Assembly (NCBI RefSeq): GCF_045679555.1
Contig: NC_092089.1
Span: 3,298,652 to 3,362,651, forward strand
DNA length: 64,000 bases
Source of the DNA: Salvelinus alpinus
Taxonomy: Eukaryota > Chordata > Actinopteri > Salmoniformes > Salmonidae
Reading direction: 5' to 3'
The notes below the pieces were generated by a model. The model was not told where the DNA came from, did not search any database, and saw only the letters and a list, made by a program, of their open reading frames with translations. Position 1 is the first letter of the stretch. Every line of letters begins with the position of its first letter. Made by a program: the position numbers and the translations under genes. This document shows, piece after piece, positions 54,397 to 64,000 of this stretch.

Positions 54397-55568
54397 GGCT
54401 TGGTTTTTGCTCTGACATGCACTGTAAACTGTGGGACCATATATAGACAGGTGTGTGTCTTTCCAAATCATGTCCAATCAATTGAATTTACCACACGTGG
54501 ACTCCAATCAAGTTGTAGAAACATCTCAAGGATGATCACTGGAAACAGGATGCACTTGAACTCAATTATCTCATAGCAAAGGGTCTGAATACTTACGCAA
54601 ATAAGGTATTTCAGTTTTTTATTTGTAATACATTTGCAAAATTGTCTAAACCTGTTTTTGCTTTGTCATTATGCGGTATTGTGTGTAGATTGATGAGGAA
54701 CATGTGTTATTTAACCCATTTTAGAATAAGGCTGTAACATAACAAAATGTGAAAAAAAGTCAAGGGGTCTGAATACTTTCAGAATCCACTGTGATTCTAT
54801 GTTCTGGCCAATGATTATAATGGTGATTCTGATCCAACCATAAAGTCATACATTGTGCCCCTGGCCTGAGAGGATGGAAGATCAATGTAGCTAGATGTAG
54901 TAGGCTAATATTAACAAGCTGGCTAATCGTTGCCCATGAAGGGAAGTTAGGCTAGCGAGCAAGCATTTTAGCCAGCCTATAGGACAACAACAACTAAAAG
55001 CATGTACTGTATGACAAAGTCATAGACTGTTTCGGCAACATGAAAGAGAGGAGGATGGCATTGGTGTGTCTACAAGTAGGGTGAGTCAACATGTTTTTTT
55101 CTACTTACGCACGCACACACACACACACACACAGATTAAGTTGATTAGACTAAATTGTTTTTGGAATCTTTTAGTTGTCACTGTATTAGACTAAGCAGAG
55201 GTGAGTTGATGATGTTGAAATGGTGCTGGAATAGTGGAGGCAGCTCCTGTTTTCTTTGTGACTTGCGGTAACTCTCCGGTATTCTAAATCAATAGTTGTA
55301 TAGTAGTCCAAAAATGTTGAAAACATGAACTTGCTTGACCATGCTGTAGGGGATGTTACTGTACATGCAATATGCTTTGTGGACTTCACTGGGCAGAGGT
55401 TGCTATCCGAAAAAGAAAAAAAATTGGTTGAATTTATTCTGTCACTGTCTTCTTATTGTCTCGGCCTTTAGGCCTATACATCACGGTGTCAAGGCATATG
55501 AACTAACAGGTTATAGAGCAAACAAAGGTTGTAATATGGCTTTTATTTTTCTGTCTTGGCTTCCCCAT

Positions 55569-56127
55569 TGATTTGACTCACTCACTGCTACTGATTCTCC
55601 ATAGTCTGGGAGCCAGATATTCTGCTGCTTTAGCCAACTCCTTCCCTGCTGTCATACCAAACATGTTTAGTCATAGCAATCATCATTGGCTGAAGCAGTA
55701 AGACTGCAAGACTGACATCCAGGCTATGTCCACAATTCTTTACTCCTGCCTAGTGCCTATACACTTAACAATGGTGTTTTTCTCTTTCCGTCTTACAGCC
55801 TCCTGTTCATTTGACAAGAGGTACAACCTCCTGGAAAACACTAGCAGTCTCATTCACAACAGGGCCAGAATAAATTCTGCTTACATTCTCAATTTACACA
55901 GACAATGCAGACACAGTCTGATGCCATCACTGCTCTCTGTGTGTGTGTGTGTGTGTATGCAGTATTAGTTTTAGTCTGGCTAGTTTGGCGAGACATAATT
56001 ATACTCTCAAAACAAGGAGGGAATTCTGGCTGTGACAGAAAGGGAGAGAGAGGAGAGAGAAAGAGAGGGAGAGAGTGAGTAAGGTCAGGTAGTCATAGAT
56101 ACTATAGTTGTATGATTCATCCACGTT
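55569..56127. other. Unique DNA, no gene seen
   Basis: A short (TG)n at 55939-55958 and a purine run at 56040-56085. No other feature. Confidence 0.45.
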
Positions 56128-56133
56128 TTTATT
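56128..56133 (-). promoter_or_regulatory. Candidate polyadenylation signal of the third S100 gene
   Basis: AATAAA on the minus strand, about 135 bp after the stop codon at 56266. This is a typical distance for a compact S100 3' UTR. Confidence 0.5.
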
Positions 56134-56265
56134 TTGCTGGACCAATCCTCCATAGCTTTAGCAAACACTTGACAATTTAGAAACACAACATGGGGATAAC
56201 CATATGATTAGAATAAGTTATCATTGTAATTATATGGTAGTAACAGAACAAGACATGGAGACATC

Positions 56266-56400
56266 CTATTGGATAAAGCCGCCGTGTTGATTTGCTAGTC
56301 GTCCAATCAGCTGCCAGAACTCCAGGAAGGTGAGCTCTCCGTCGTTGTTCTCGTCAATTGAGTCCATGAGTCGGTCGATGACAGCTGGGTCACCAGCGTT
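56266..56400 (-). CDS. Third S100 gene, coding exon 2
   Basis: Acceptor ccccctgtag precedes 56400. 44 codons plus TAG at 56268-56266. Contains the canonical EF-hand. Confidence 0.93.
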   Translation of the reverse strand, partial: NAGDPAVIDRLMDSIDENNDGELTFLEFWQLIGRLANQHGGFIQ

Positions 56401-57086
56401 CTACAGGGGGGCAATAAGGGCCGTCAGAATCGCTAATTAAGAGGCTTCCTTTCCTCTTCTCCTCAGATTCAGAACCACACTGACTGATCTGATTATACTT
56501 GTCAGAAAAGCTATGTGACGAGAAGAAACCTTTCTACCATCTGAGGTCATCAGAAGGGAACAAGGAAATTAAGCTATTTGCTGGGTGTCACTATTTGGCC
56601 ATTCTAGAAAGGATGGCGGAACAGCACTTTACAAGCACAAATGCAAATGTCTATTTTAGCATGGCCATACTGATATACCACAGGAGGCAGAGGTTGGAAG
56701 GACAAGAGGCATCTGTGCTGTCTATGTCTCCATCTAGAGGAAATGAAGTGGACCACAAGCTGATGTTGTGGCTCACCAACCCCGCTCCAGCTAAAGGGTG
56801 GATGCTTTTGTTACAGCCCAGCACTAATCATCAAGCTGAATCAGTTGTATTATAGCTGGACTGGAATAAAAGCCTGCCCACCAGGGCAGGGGATGGTGAT
56901 CACTGGTTATTATAGTATTACTCAAACGTTACCACAGTATAATTAACATGTAATTACCTTAACGAAGTTGGGGAGTTGTGTTTTGACCAGGCTCTGGAAC
57001 TCATCTCTGCTCAGTGTGTCTGAGGATCCATCACTTCCAGCAAACGCCTTGAACTGGGACACGAGTACATCAATGGCTGACTCCAT
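56266..57086 (-). CDS. S100 calcium-binding protein, S100A13/A14/A16-like (87 aa), third of three
   Basis: Coding exons 57086-56958 (129 bp) and 56400-56266 (135 bp, stop TAG) join in phase 0 across a 557-bp intron. The start ATG is two bases after acceptor tttctctgtcag. The product reads MESAIDVLVSQFKAFAGSDG, SSDTLSRDEFQSLVKTQLPN, FVK, then NAGDPAVIDRLMDSIDENND, GELTFLEFWQLIGRLANQHG, GFIQ. EF2 loop DENNDGELTFLE is canonical. EF1 is the short S100-type loop. The strings LVKTQLPNF and FWQLIGRLA recall S100A13/S100A14. A TATA box and untranslated exon 1 are visible upstream. No damage seen. Confidence 0.92.
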
Positions 57087-57088
57087 CA
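56958..57088 (-). CDS. Third S100 gene, first coding exon
   Basis: The exon begins at 57088 with two untranslated bases, then ATG 57086-57084, and ends at donor gtaatt (56957). Confidence 0.93.
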
Positions 57089-57386
57089 CTGACAGAGAAA
57101 CAGGAAGAAAGCATGGAGAAGAGGTTGTGTTCTAATGGGACTAAACAGAATACAAGTCAGACTCAGGGGAGAGGTTATTGAACTGAAAAATCATATAAAT
57201 ACGTAGATAAAATACTACAGACCAAGTCAGGTCAAATACAGCATTGAGGAAAAACAGCAAGTGTTACAGAGGAGGAGAGAAAGAGACAGGAGGACAGGAG
57301 ATGGAAACATTAAACAGAGAGGGAGATAGAATATGTATATTCAACTTATAGAGAAATATGGAGGTAGATTAGAATGATTAACTCAC

Positions 57387-57445
57387 CTGGACACTGCTGC
57401 CGGTGGCTGAGGTGGTGAGTGTGTTGAGGTGGTATGTGTGAAGGT
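57387..57445 (-). other. Untranslated exon 1 of the third S100 gene
   Basis: Minus-strand sequence ending CAGCAGTGTCCAG is followed by donor GTGAGT (57386 down). A TATA box lies at 57475-57470, about 30 bp before the presumed start. Short untranslated first exon as is usual in S100 genes. Confidence 0.7.
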
Positions 57446-57469
57446 AAGCTTTTCTCTCCCTTTCTCGCT

Positions 57470-57475
57470 CTTATA
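57470..57475 (-). promoter_or_regulatory. TATA box (TATAAG) of the third S100 gene
   Basis: GAGTATAAGAGCG on the minus strand, spaced about 30 bp from the presumed transcription start of exon 1. Confidence 0.65.
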
Positions 57476-59261
57476 CTCACCTCCTCTTCATAAAATCAAG
57501 CCCCCCCCTCATCTCTTGTAAATGTTTCTCATGTCATGGCGTCCAATCCGTCCACTTCAAGGTTAAGGTGTCTGTAATAGTGTAAGCTAAATGACCCCAC
57601 ACTGACCACTGGTTTCTTTCCATGACGTGATTATTGGATTTATACAACACTGAACAACACTCACCTTCAGACAGGAAACCACACGTGTTCATTTAACTAT
57701 TTATTATTAAAGATTACAATACGTTAGTCTAGGCGTTAGGCTCTGCTCCTTCGGGGTAGCTCACTGCTAGAGCATGCATAATATTAAGCTAATATTAATT
57801 ACAGCCAGAGAGCAAGGTGTGCTATACCAATCACCCTGCAGGAAGGAAACACAGAACCTAACAGGTGGAGGCTGTGGTGGCTGGTGGGTAAGCAGAAAAC
57901 AGACATGTTACAGCAATAGTACTGTACGTCACCAAGAACACCAGCGCATAGCTTGTGTTTGGCAGCCATCATGGAAGTGTGTGCAGAACCTGGTGGACTA
58001 AATAGACCACCATATTAACGTAGAGTGAGGATCTCATTGATGCAATATCAGCTGATGTAACACTCAGGTTTCCTGTCTGGCTGCCATATGAATGTAAAAA
58101 GTCGCTATGCTTATGCTAAAACCTCTCAGAACAGCTCTTCTGGTTTACTTCGCTTTGGGCGGGACAAATCAACTTCATCATCAGCAGAAATGAGGGATTG
58201 TGTATTGCATGTTTCGCCCTTTGGCTTGCATTTAGAATATTCTATTGATATGAGTCTGTATTGATTCAAATCTAACATCAGTGTTATAAAGTCAGATTTA
58301 CTGTGAGTGTAGTTACGTGAGTCTCTCATTCTGACCAGAGTCAAAGGGAAGCAAATTATTCCCACCCTCTGGCATGAGTGGCATCTCCTCTCCTAGTCAA
58401 ACAATATCTGACATTAACCTCACAACTTATGAGACAGAGAGGAGTCTGAATCCAACTCCACTGAGTGAGGGGTTTGATGTGACATCATGCACGTATACAT
58501 TCATGCTCACACACTCACAGGAAATGCACAGTTTAATTCCATTGCAGTTGAATGTCAGTTTAATAATTGAGCAAACAGAGCGATGAGGATATAACTACAA
58601 AAACATTTGTCCAACACTACTCTAGCTTTTGTATTTGAAAATGAAACACACACAGGGCTTTGTCTGAAGGTTTAGACTATTCCAAATCTTAAAAAGACAC
58701 GTCCCCCATTTATTCATGCAAAGCTGTAGAAATGCATCATCAGCATGATTAGTCAGCAGCTATCACACAGACCAGAATGGCTTATTAACCCTCATCTCTC
58801 AGCCTGTAGCAATGGATGTCTCGTGATGACAAGACACACTGTCCTTCTGCTGCAGAGGGTTAGAACGAACAGGCCCTGGTACTTACTGAGGAGAGGGCAG
58901 GTAGACAGCATACACCACTTTCAAACACACACACAGACAAGGACTCTTGCAAGCATGCACACACATACACATTTTAGTCAGTATAGCTGACAGCAGCTAT
59001 ACTATGTGGGTCTCTGCTTCATATGGGAGGAGTGTTGCACTATAAAGCTACTGTAAAATCACATTGCATCAATGAGTTACAGAGTGCAGCATGTATTAAA
59101 ACAAATGGTCATATACTGGAAACAATATCTAACCAATTGAAATGTGTTGTTTCCGTGGGAGAATGTTTAACATATTAATGTTGTCTTTGTGCTCAAATAC
59201 ACACAGCACAGATCCAAGAACAGTTAATTGAACAATCAGTGAATGAAAGAAAGGAGATGAA
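57476..59261. other. Intergenic between the S100 gene and the TLR, no gene seen
   Basis: Unique DNA. I found no supported exon on either strand. Short CA-rich strings near 58926-58970 only. Confidence 0.5.
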
Positions 59262-59421
59262 GGAAAGGTAGCTTAGCGTTTAAGAGCATTGGGCCAGTAA
59301 CCAAAAGGTTACTGGTTCGAATCCCAGAGCCGACTAAGTGAAACATATGCCGACGTGCTCTTGAGCAAGCCACTTAACCCCACACTTTCGCTCTGGATAA
59401 GAGCGTCTGATAAATGGAAGG
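59262..59421 (+). mobile_element. tRNA-derived V-SINE-like element
   Basis: Head GGTAGCTTAGCGTTTAAGAG, B box GGTTCGAATCCC, tail CTCTGGATAAGAGCGTCTGATAAATGG, a tail type shared with L2-like LINEs. Nearly full length and plus oriented. Confidence 0.9.
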
Positions 59422-59647
59422 CAAAGAAATCAATGTCAAAATATTATGCAAAAAAAAGTCCAGAAAGGAGTCCCTTGACGTCACCCTTATCTGAGATCAG
59501 TAGCTAACACTATCTCTCTAAACGTAGAATGTAGAACATCGCAGGGAACATGCAGATGACTTCAGGATGCTTCCTGCTGCATGAACGTAGAATGAAAGGA
59601 CATTTGAAAACACATACAGTATGGTATATACTGTAACAGTACTAGGG

Positions 59648-59897
59648 TCAGGTTGACCTTCTGTGTAACTGAGTTACAAAGTTACTCATTACAGTGGAGT
59701 GGTTACACTTCAGATAGAAATAGATTACTTTCAGGAGAACAGCAGGACAAATGGTGTCTGATCTGACCCCTTCTCTCACCAGTTCGTCTGCGTCTCTCTC
59801 TGCGATCTTTCGTCGTAAATGCTCCCAGAACGTTACCCTCTCGTCCTCACCCTGGGGCCAGTCCAGGTAGGTTCAGGTTCTGGCCAGCTTAGCCAGC
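59648..59897 (-). pseudogene. TLR last exon (TIR C-terminal part)
   Basis: Acceptor tgtgttgcag precedes 59897. It reads LAKLART, a TGA, then TYLDWPQGEDERVTFWEHLR and RKIAERDADELVREGVRSDT, ending at a TGA (59650-59648). The in-frame TGA is a CpG-type change of the expected CGA. Confidence 0.8.
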
Positions 59898-59924
59898 CTG
59901 CAACACAAACACCCAGTACATCAT

Positions 59925-60745
59925 ATCACTACTGTTCATATCACTACTGTTCATATCACTACTGTTCATAATTTCTGTTCATATCATTACTGTTCATATC
60001 ACTACTGTTCATATCACTACTGTTCATATCATTTCTGTTCATATCATTCTGTTCATATCATTCTGTTCATATCACTACTGTTCATAATTTCTGTTCATGT
60101 CATTCTGTTCATATCGTTACTGTTCATATCGTTACTGTTCATATCGTTACTGTTCATATCGTTTCTGTTCATATCATTACTGTTCATATCATTACTGTTC
60201 ATATCATTACTGTTCATATCATTTCTGTTCATATCATTACTGTTCATATCGTTACTGTTCATATCGTTACTGTTCATATCATTACTGTTCATATCATTAC
60301 TGTTCATATCGTTACTGTTCATATCATTACTGTTCATATCGTTACTGTTCATATCGTTACTGTTCATATCGTTACTGTTCATATAATTTCTGTTCATATC
60401 GTTACTGTTCATATCGTTACTGTTCATATAATTTCTGTTCATATCGTTACTGTTCATATCACTACTGTTCATATCGTTACTGTTCATATCGTTACTGTTC
60501 ATATCGTTAATGTTCATATCATTACTGTTCATATCATTACTGTTCATATCATTACTGTTCATATAATTTCTGTTCATATCGTTACTGTTCATATCACTAC
60601 TGTTCATATCGTTACTGTTCATATCGTTACTGTTCATATAATTTCTGTTCATATAATTTCTGTTCATATCGTTACTGTTCATATCATTACTGTTCATATC
60701 ATTACTGTTCATATCATTACTGTTCATATCATTACTGTTCATATA
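59925..60745. repeat. 18-bp minisatellite in a TLR intron
   Basis: About 45 copies of TCATATCRTTACTGTTCA (18 bp). Period divisible by 3 and free of stops, so a 217-codon MNSNDM-type frame is open on the minus strand. Not a gene. Confidence 0.96.
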
Positions 60746-60800
60746 CAATGTATTCCATTCTAAGTTCAGTCCATTCAGGAGATGAGTTGGTGTGTGTTAC

Positions 60801-61005
60801 CTGTGGAAGGCGGACAGCTCGAAGGGGGAGATGGGTTCTAGGAAGATGAGGATGAGTCTGTGGCTGTGCTCAGACAACAGGCGGTGTGTAGCCACACTCA
60901 TCTCCAGGCCACACCAGTCACTCCTCAGGTAGCGTCTGGTCAACACACCATCCTCCTGCTGCAGTAGATGTTCTCAGCGATGTTATCCACGATGCCCTTC
61001 CCTAC
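60801..61005 (-). pseudogene. TLR exon, TIR middle part
   Basis: Acceptor cctgtcccag before 61005; donor gtaaca at 60800. VGKGIVDNIAENIYCSRR, then a frame change into VLTRRYLRSDWCGLEMSVAT and HRLLSEHSHRLILIFLEPIS. Conserved TIR box 3 region follows in the next exon. Confidence 0.8.
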
Positions 61006-61142
61006 CTGGGACAGGACAGGACACAACAGGCTGGGTGCTGTTTATCAATCTAATCTAATGTATTTGTGGTTGTACCATTATAGCACCATATTCTCCATTC
61101 TCACACTTGCATGTCGAAGCGCGCGCGCACACACACACACAC

Positions 61143-61539
61143 CTCAAAGCCTCGGTGGTGCAGACACAGTCGTAGTCCCCCCTCCTCCTCTAGCATCGGG
61201 GCCATCTCTCCCAGTACCCACGCCTCGTCACGACACAAACGCATCATACCTCACCTCCTCCCCCTCTATCAGCTCCTCCCACTGTCCCCCCATTCTCCTC
61301 TTCCACCACCTCTTCCCCACACGTCGCTCCACCCATCCTCTCAGACGAAAGAATAGAACGACACAGGGCCAGCGGAGGAAGCGGTATCCTAGCGCCAAGC
61401 ACAGTAGGGTGCACACAGCGGCCGTTGTGGAGACGTATGACAGGAAGTCGTCTTCGGTCTGGCAGAGGCGCTCCATGGTGGACAGGAAGTTGAGTCGCTG
61501 GTAGTGCCAAATGCACTGCTGTCGCTGCAGGAGCACCAC
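61143..61539 (-). pseudogene. TLR exon, juxtamembrane, transmembrane and TIR box 1
   Basis: Acceptor ttatggattcag before 61539. Reads VVLLQRQQCIWHYQRLNFLS (LRRCT end), a membrane segment of about 22 residues, basic stop-transfer (RRVGKRWWKRR), then EEVRYDAFVS and a stop because of a frame slip. The other frame continues CRDEAWVLGEMAPMLEEEGG and LRLCLHHRGFE to a weak donor in a TG run. Confidence 0.82.
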
Positions 61540-61817
61540 CTGAATCCATAACCAATCAATCATTAATCATCTGTAATCAATATACTGTATCAACCCTAGT
61601 CAACACCACCTCTTAAAGTCAATTATCAAAAATCTATAAATTGTCTGTTGTTGAAAGATTCTAATCAATATAATTTGTTGTTCACAGCACCCGTTAAAGA
61701 CCAGAAATCAAACATAAATACATGATCCCTAGTAAAAAACTGTTACCTGTTATTGATCAACAATAATCTATATGTTATCAGCAGATCAGAGCTTTAGTTG
61801 GACCTGACTTGTTCTAC

Positions 61818-61993
61818 CTGTGTTTTATGAGAGTTGTCGGCCCAGTCCAGAAGCCAGCCGTTGGAACAGTCACAGCGGAAGTCAACCGGGTCAAAGACCA
61901 GCGTGGAGAGAGACAGCAGGGGAATGAAGACCCCCTCCAACAGGATCAGAGGGCTCTCACTGTACAGCCTCAACACACATAGAGACACCAGGT
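61818..61993 (-). pseudogene. TLR exon, last LRR and LRRCT start
   Basis: Acceptor catgtttacag before 61993; donor gtagaa at 61817. Reads (D)LVSLCVLRLYSESPLILLEG, VFIPLLSLSTLVFDPVDFRC, DCSNGWLLDWADNSHKTQ. The CDC...C pattern is the LRR C-terminal cap. Confidence 0.85.
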
Positions 61994-62004
61994 CTGTAAA
62001 CATG

Positions 62005-62100
62005 GACGGGAGGGAGGGAGGGAGGGAGGGAGGGAGGGAGGGAAAGAAATAGGGAGGAAAAGGGAGAGGGGGTGAAAGAAAGAGGAGAGAAAGAGAGAGA
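62005..62100. repeat. GGGA-rich purine tract
   Basis: (GGGA)n run at 62006-62043 followed by irregular purine sequence, forming the polypyrimidine side of the TLR acceptor on the minus strand. Confidence 0.85.
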
Positions 62101-62176
62101 TACAGTAATGACAATGTGAGGGAGGGAGAGAAAGACAGAGGGAGATAGAGATACAGTAATGAGAAAGAGAGAGATC

Positions 62177-63413
62177 TGAAGTCAAATTTTTATTGTTTGC
62201 TGATGATCTGGTGCTTCTGTCACCAACCAAGGAGGGCCTACAGCAGCACCTAGATATTCTGCACAGATTCTGTCAGACCTGAGCCCGGACAGTAAATCTC
62301 AGTAAGACAAAAACAATGGTGTTCCAAAAAAGGTCAGTTGCCAGAACCACAAAAACAAATTCAAATTAGACGCTGTTGCCCTGGAGCACACAAAAAAACT
62401 ATACCTACCTCGGCCTAAACATCAGCACCACAGGTAACTTCCACAAAGTTCTGAACGATGTGAGAGACAAGGCAAGAAGCGCCTTCTACGCCATCAAAAG
62501 GAATATAAAATTCGACATCCCAATTATGAACTGGCTTTAAAATACTTGAATCAGTTACAGAACCCTTTATAGTTGTGAAGTCTGGGGTCCGCTCACCAAC
62601 TAAGAATTCACAAAATGGGACAAACACCAAATTGAGACTCTGCAATCAGAATTCTGCAAAAACATTCTCTGTGTACAACGTAAAACATCAAATAGTGCAT
62701 GCAGAGCAGAATTAGGCCGATACCCGCTAATTAAATTCCACAATAACCTAAAAGGAAGTGATTCCCAAACCTTCCATAACAAAGCCATCACCTACAGAGA
62801 AAGTAACCCAGAGAAGAGACCCCTAAGCAAGCTGGTACTGGGGCACTGTTCACAAACACAAACAGACCCCACAGAGCACCAGGACAGCAACACAATTAGA
62901 CCCAACCAAATCATGAGAAAACAAAAATACACTTACTTGATACATTGGAAAGAATTTACCAAAACACTGGAATGCTATTTGGCCCTAAACAGACTGTACA
63001 CAGTGGCAGAATACCTGACCACTGTGACTGAACCAAAATTAAGGAAAGCTTTGATTATGTACAGACTCAGTGAGCATAGCCTTGCTATTGAGAGGTCGCC
63101 ATAGGCAGACCTGGTTCTCAAGAGGAGACACTGCCCACAGTGTGCCATCACAGCAGCAAGATTTGTGAACTGTTTCCACAAGAAAAGGGGTTGTACAACC
63201 CATATTTATGTTTATTTATTTTCCCTTTTGTTCTTTAACTATTTGCACATCGTTATAACACTGTATATAGCCATAATATGAAATGTCTCTATTTCTTTGA
63301 AACTTTTGTGAGTGTGATGCAATTTTTTATTGTTTATTATCTATTTCACTTGCTTTGGCAATGTAAACATATGTTTCCCATGCCAAAAAAGCCCCTTGAA
63401 TTGAATTGAATTG
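62177..63413 (+). mobile_element. LINE 3' fragment (5'-truncated) in a TLR intron
   Basis: It starts in the reverse transcriptase at KFLLFADDLVLLSPTKEGLQ (catalytic F-A-D-D) and continues LNISTTGNFHKVLNDVRDKA, ECYLALNRLYTVAEYLTTVT, LRKALIMYRLSEHSLAIERS, stop at 63104. A 3' UTR of about 300 bp ends in TTGAATTGAATTGAATTGA. Several stops and shifts interrupt the frame. It is inserted opposite to the TLR. Clade not fixed; the (TTGAA)n tail is typical of one group of fish LINEs. Confidence 0.88.
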
Positions 63414-63600
63414 AGAGTTACAGTAATGTGGAAGACAGCATTGGCAGTAACACGTGATGCCATCACTAGAAGGATCTAAGGACTCTCAGTGTGAAGGTAG
63501 AGACACCAGGGTCATTATCAGTAGGCATGAAACTAAAAGCGGTTGGAGAAACGATCAATCAATGAAGGATTCGATTGATGGACCAATAGCTAGTTAGTAC

Positions 63601-63861
63601 CCTGGTGAGGAAGTGGAGTCGACAGTTGATCAGCACTAGGCTCCTGAGCTCTGTCAGGTTCCTGAAGGTAACACTGGGGTCTGTGTGGTTGGAGAAGTTG
63701 AGATTGGTCAGTTTGAGCCTCTTCAGCTTTCGTAGCTGGTTGATGGTGGTGTAGGGGGTGGCAAACTTCTCAGGGTTGGCTGAGAACTCAAACGACTCCA
63801 GGTTGAGGAAGTAGGGGGCCAGGAAAAGGTTTCTGCAGTCAAATGTTGTTCCCTCGCCCAC
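63601..63861 (-). CDS. TLR exon with leucine-rich repeats (87 codons)
   Basis: Acceptor ctgaaaatag before 63861; donor gtacta at 63600. It reads VGEGTTFDCRNLFLAPYFLN, LESFEFSANPEKFATPYTTI, NQLRKLKRLKLTNLNFSNHT, DPSVTFRNLTELRSLVLINC, RLHFLTR, with two to three LxxLxLxxN-type repeats. It is open throughout. A further LRR-like piece (LNNVVLKDLAAADTDLASY) at about 63960-63906 on the minus strand may be the preceding exon. Confidence 0.75.
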
Positions 63862-64000
63862 CTATTTTCAGAATATTTGTATTACTAAGTTTACAGGAAA
63901 ATTACTGGTAGCTAGCCAGATCAGTGTCTGCTGCAGCCAAGTCCTTCAGCACAACGTTGTTGAGGCATGACAATAACATGAATTGGCAGTAGCAGAAACT

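Larger units (their letters stand above)
53045..54791 (-). mobile_element. Tc1-like DNA transposon, interrupted by a SINE
   Basis: Terminal inverted repeats CAGTGCATTTGGAAAGTATT and AATACTTTCAGAATCCACTG. Left flank TA (53043-53044), right flank mutated to TG. The transposase is on the minus strand (54396-53222) and is broken. The SINE at 54054-54264 splits it with a 7-bp target duplication AATTTAA. Confidence 0.93.
52488..55568. mobile_element. Outer DNA transposon (AGGGAAGCCAGGCTTCCCC end) interrupted by a Tc1 element
   Basis: The left part 52488-53042 begins CAAGGGAAGCCAGGCTTCCCC and has salmonid-repeat text (ttgaatggatctcaccggag, ttgattggctaagtaaacgc-like). After the Tc1 insertion, 54794-55568 completes it and ends GTCTTGGCTTCCCCATTG, an inverted match to the start. 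No transposase seen. Likely non-autonomous; superfamily not assigned with confidence. Confidence 0.65.
59648..63861 (-). pseudogene. Toll-like receptor (TLR11-subfamily-like), 3' exons, apparently disrupted
   Basis: Type I membrane pattern-recognition receptor signalling through a TIR domain. Five minus-strand exons: 63861-63601 (LRRs: INQLRKLKRLKLTNLNF, NLTELRSLVLINCRLHF), 61993-61818 (last LRR and LRRCT, FRCDCSNGWLLDWA), 61539-61143 (end of LRRCT, transmembrane TTAAVCTLLCLALGYRFLRW, TIR start VRYDAFVS), 61005-60801 (TIR middle, VGKGIVDNIAENIYCSRR, SDWCGLEMSVATHRLLSEHS) and 59897-59648 (TIR end, TYLDWPQGEDERVTFWEHLR). Breaks visible: a frame slip just after YDAFVS near 61225; a slip after IYCSRR near 60950; a one-base loss in the PISPFELSAF region near 60815; and a TGA at 59875-59873 where R-T-R-T-Y is expected (CGA to TGA). 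The first two exons also disagree in phase, so an exon may be missing. Further LRR exons would lie right of the window. TLR number not assigned. Confidence 0.85.

Noticed and set aside
56740-56895. hAT MITE in the intron of the third S100 gene
   Set aside because: Strings such as ggactggaataaaagcctgcccacc look like a piece of a hAT MITE, but no paired ends could be found, so it is not listed as a feature.
60095-60748. 217-codon Asn/Asp/Met repeat protein on the minus strand
   Set aside because: 18-bp minisatellite inside a TLR intron, with period divisible by three.

Overview
The window looks like salmonid fish DNA (Oncorhynchus/Salmo/Salvelinus type). The evidence is several copies of salmonid tRNA-derived SINEs (an HpaI-like copy and a related family sharing its 3' tail), typical salmonid Tc1 and hAT-like elements, long CA microsatellites, and vertebrate genes with GT-AG introns. 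By hand estimate about 40% of the window is tandem repeat, in about twenty unrelated minisatellite families.

Layout. (1) 1-19.7 kb, plus strand: the last four coding exons and 3' UTR of a neuronal nicotinic acetylcholine receptor beta-2 subunit (chrnb2); its first exons lie left of the window. Its introns carry minisatellites that touch the splice sites. The most striking is a 7.5-kb array of about 120 copies of the 3' end of exon 4 plus its 5' splice site. (2) 19.7-24.8 kb: intergenic repeats, a solo LTR and a LINE 3' end. (3) 24.9-57.5 kb, minus strand: three S100 calcium-binding protein genes with the usual S100 layout (two coding exons, one EF-hand each, phase-0 intron). Candidate untranslated first exons are visible, two with a TATA box. 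Their introns and spacers hold minisatellites of 1.0-5.7 kb and nested DNA transposons, including a 7.5-kb mariner/IS630-type element swollen by an internal 50-bp repeat. (4) 59.6-63.9 kb, minus strand: the 3' exons of a Toll-like receptor (LRR, LRRCT, transmembrane, TIR). In this sequence it carries a nonsense codon and several frame breaks, so it is probably a pseudogene or an imperfect consensus. A LINE fragment lies in one intron.

Nicotinic receptor beta-2 and the S100 genes are also neighbours in human 1q21, which supports the calls as conserved synteny. The genes do not form one pathway: chrnb2 is a ligand-gated channel of neurons, the S100s are small Ca2+ sensors, and the TLR is an innate immune receptor. 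All very long open frames in the window (up to about 1100 codons) lie in minisatellites whose unit happens to lack stops, and none is called as a gene.
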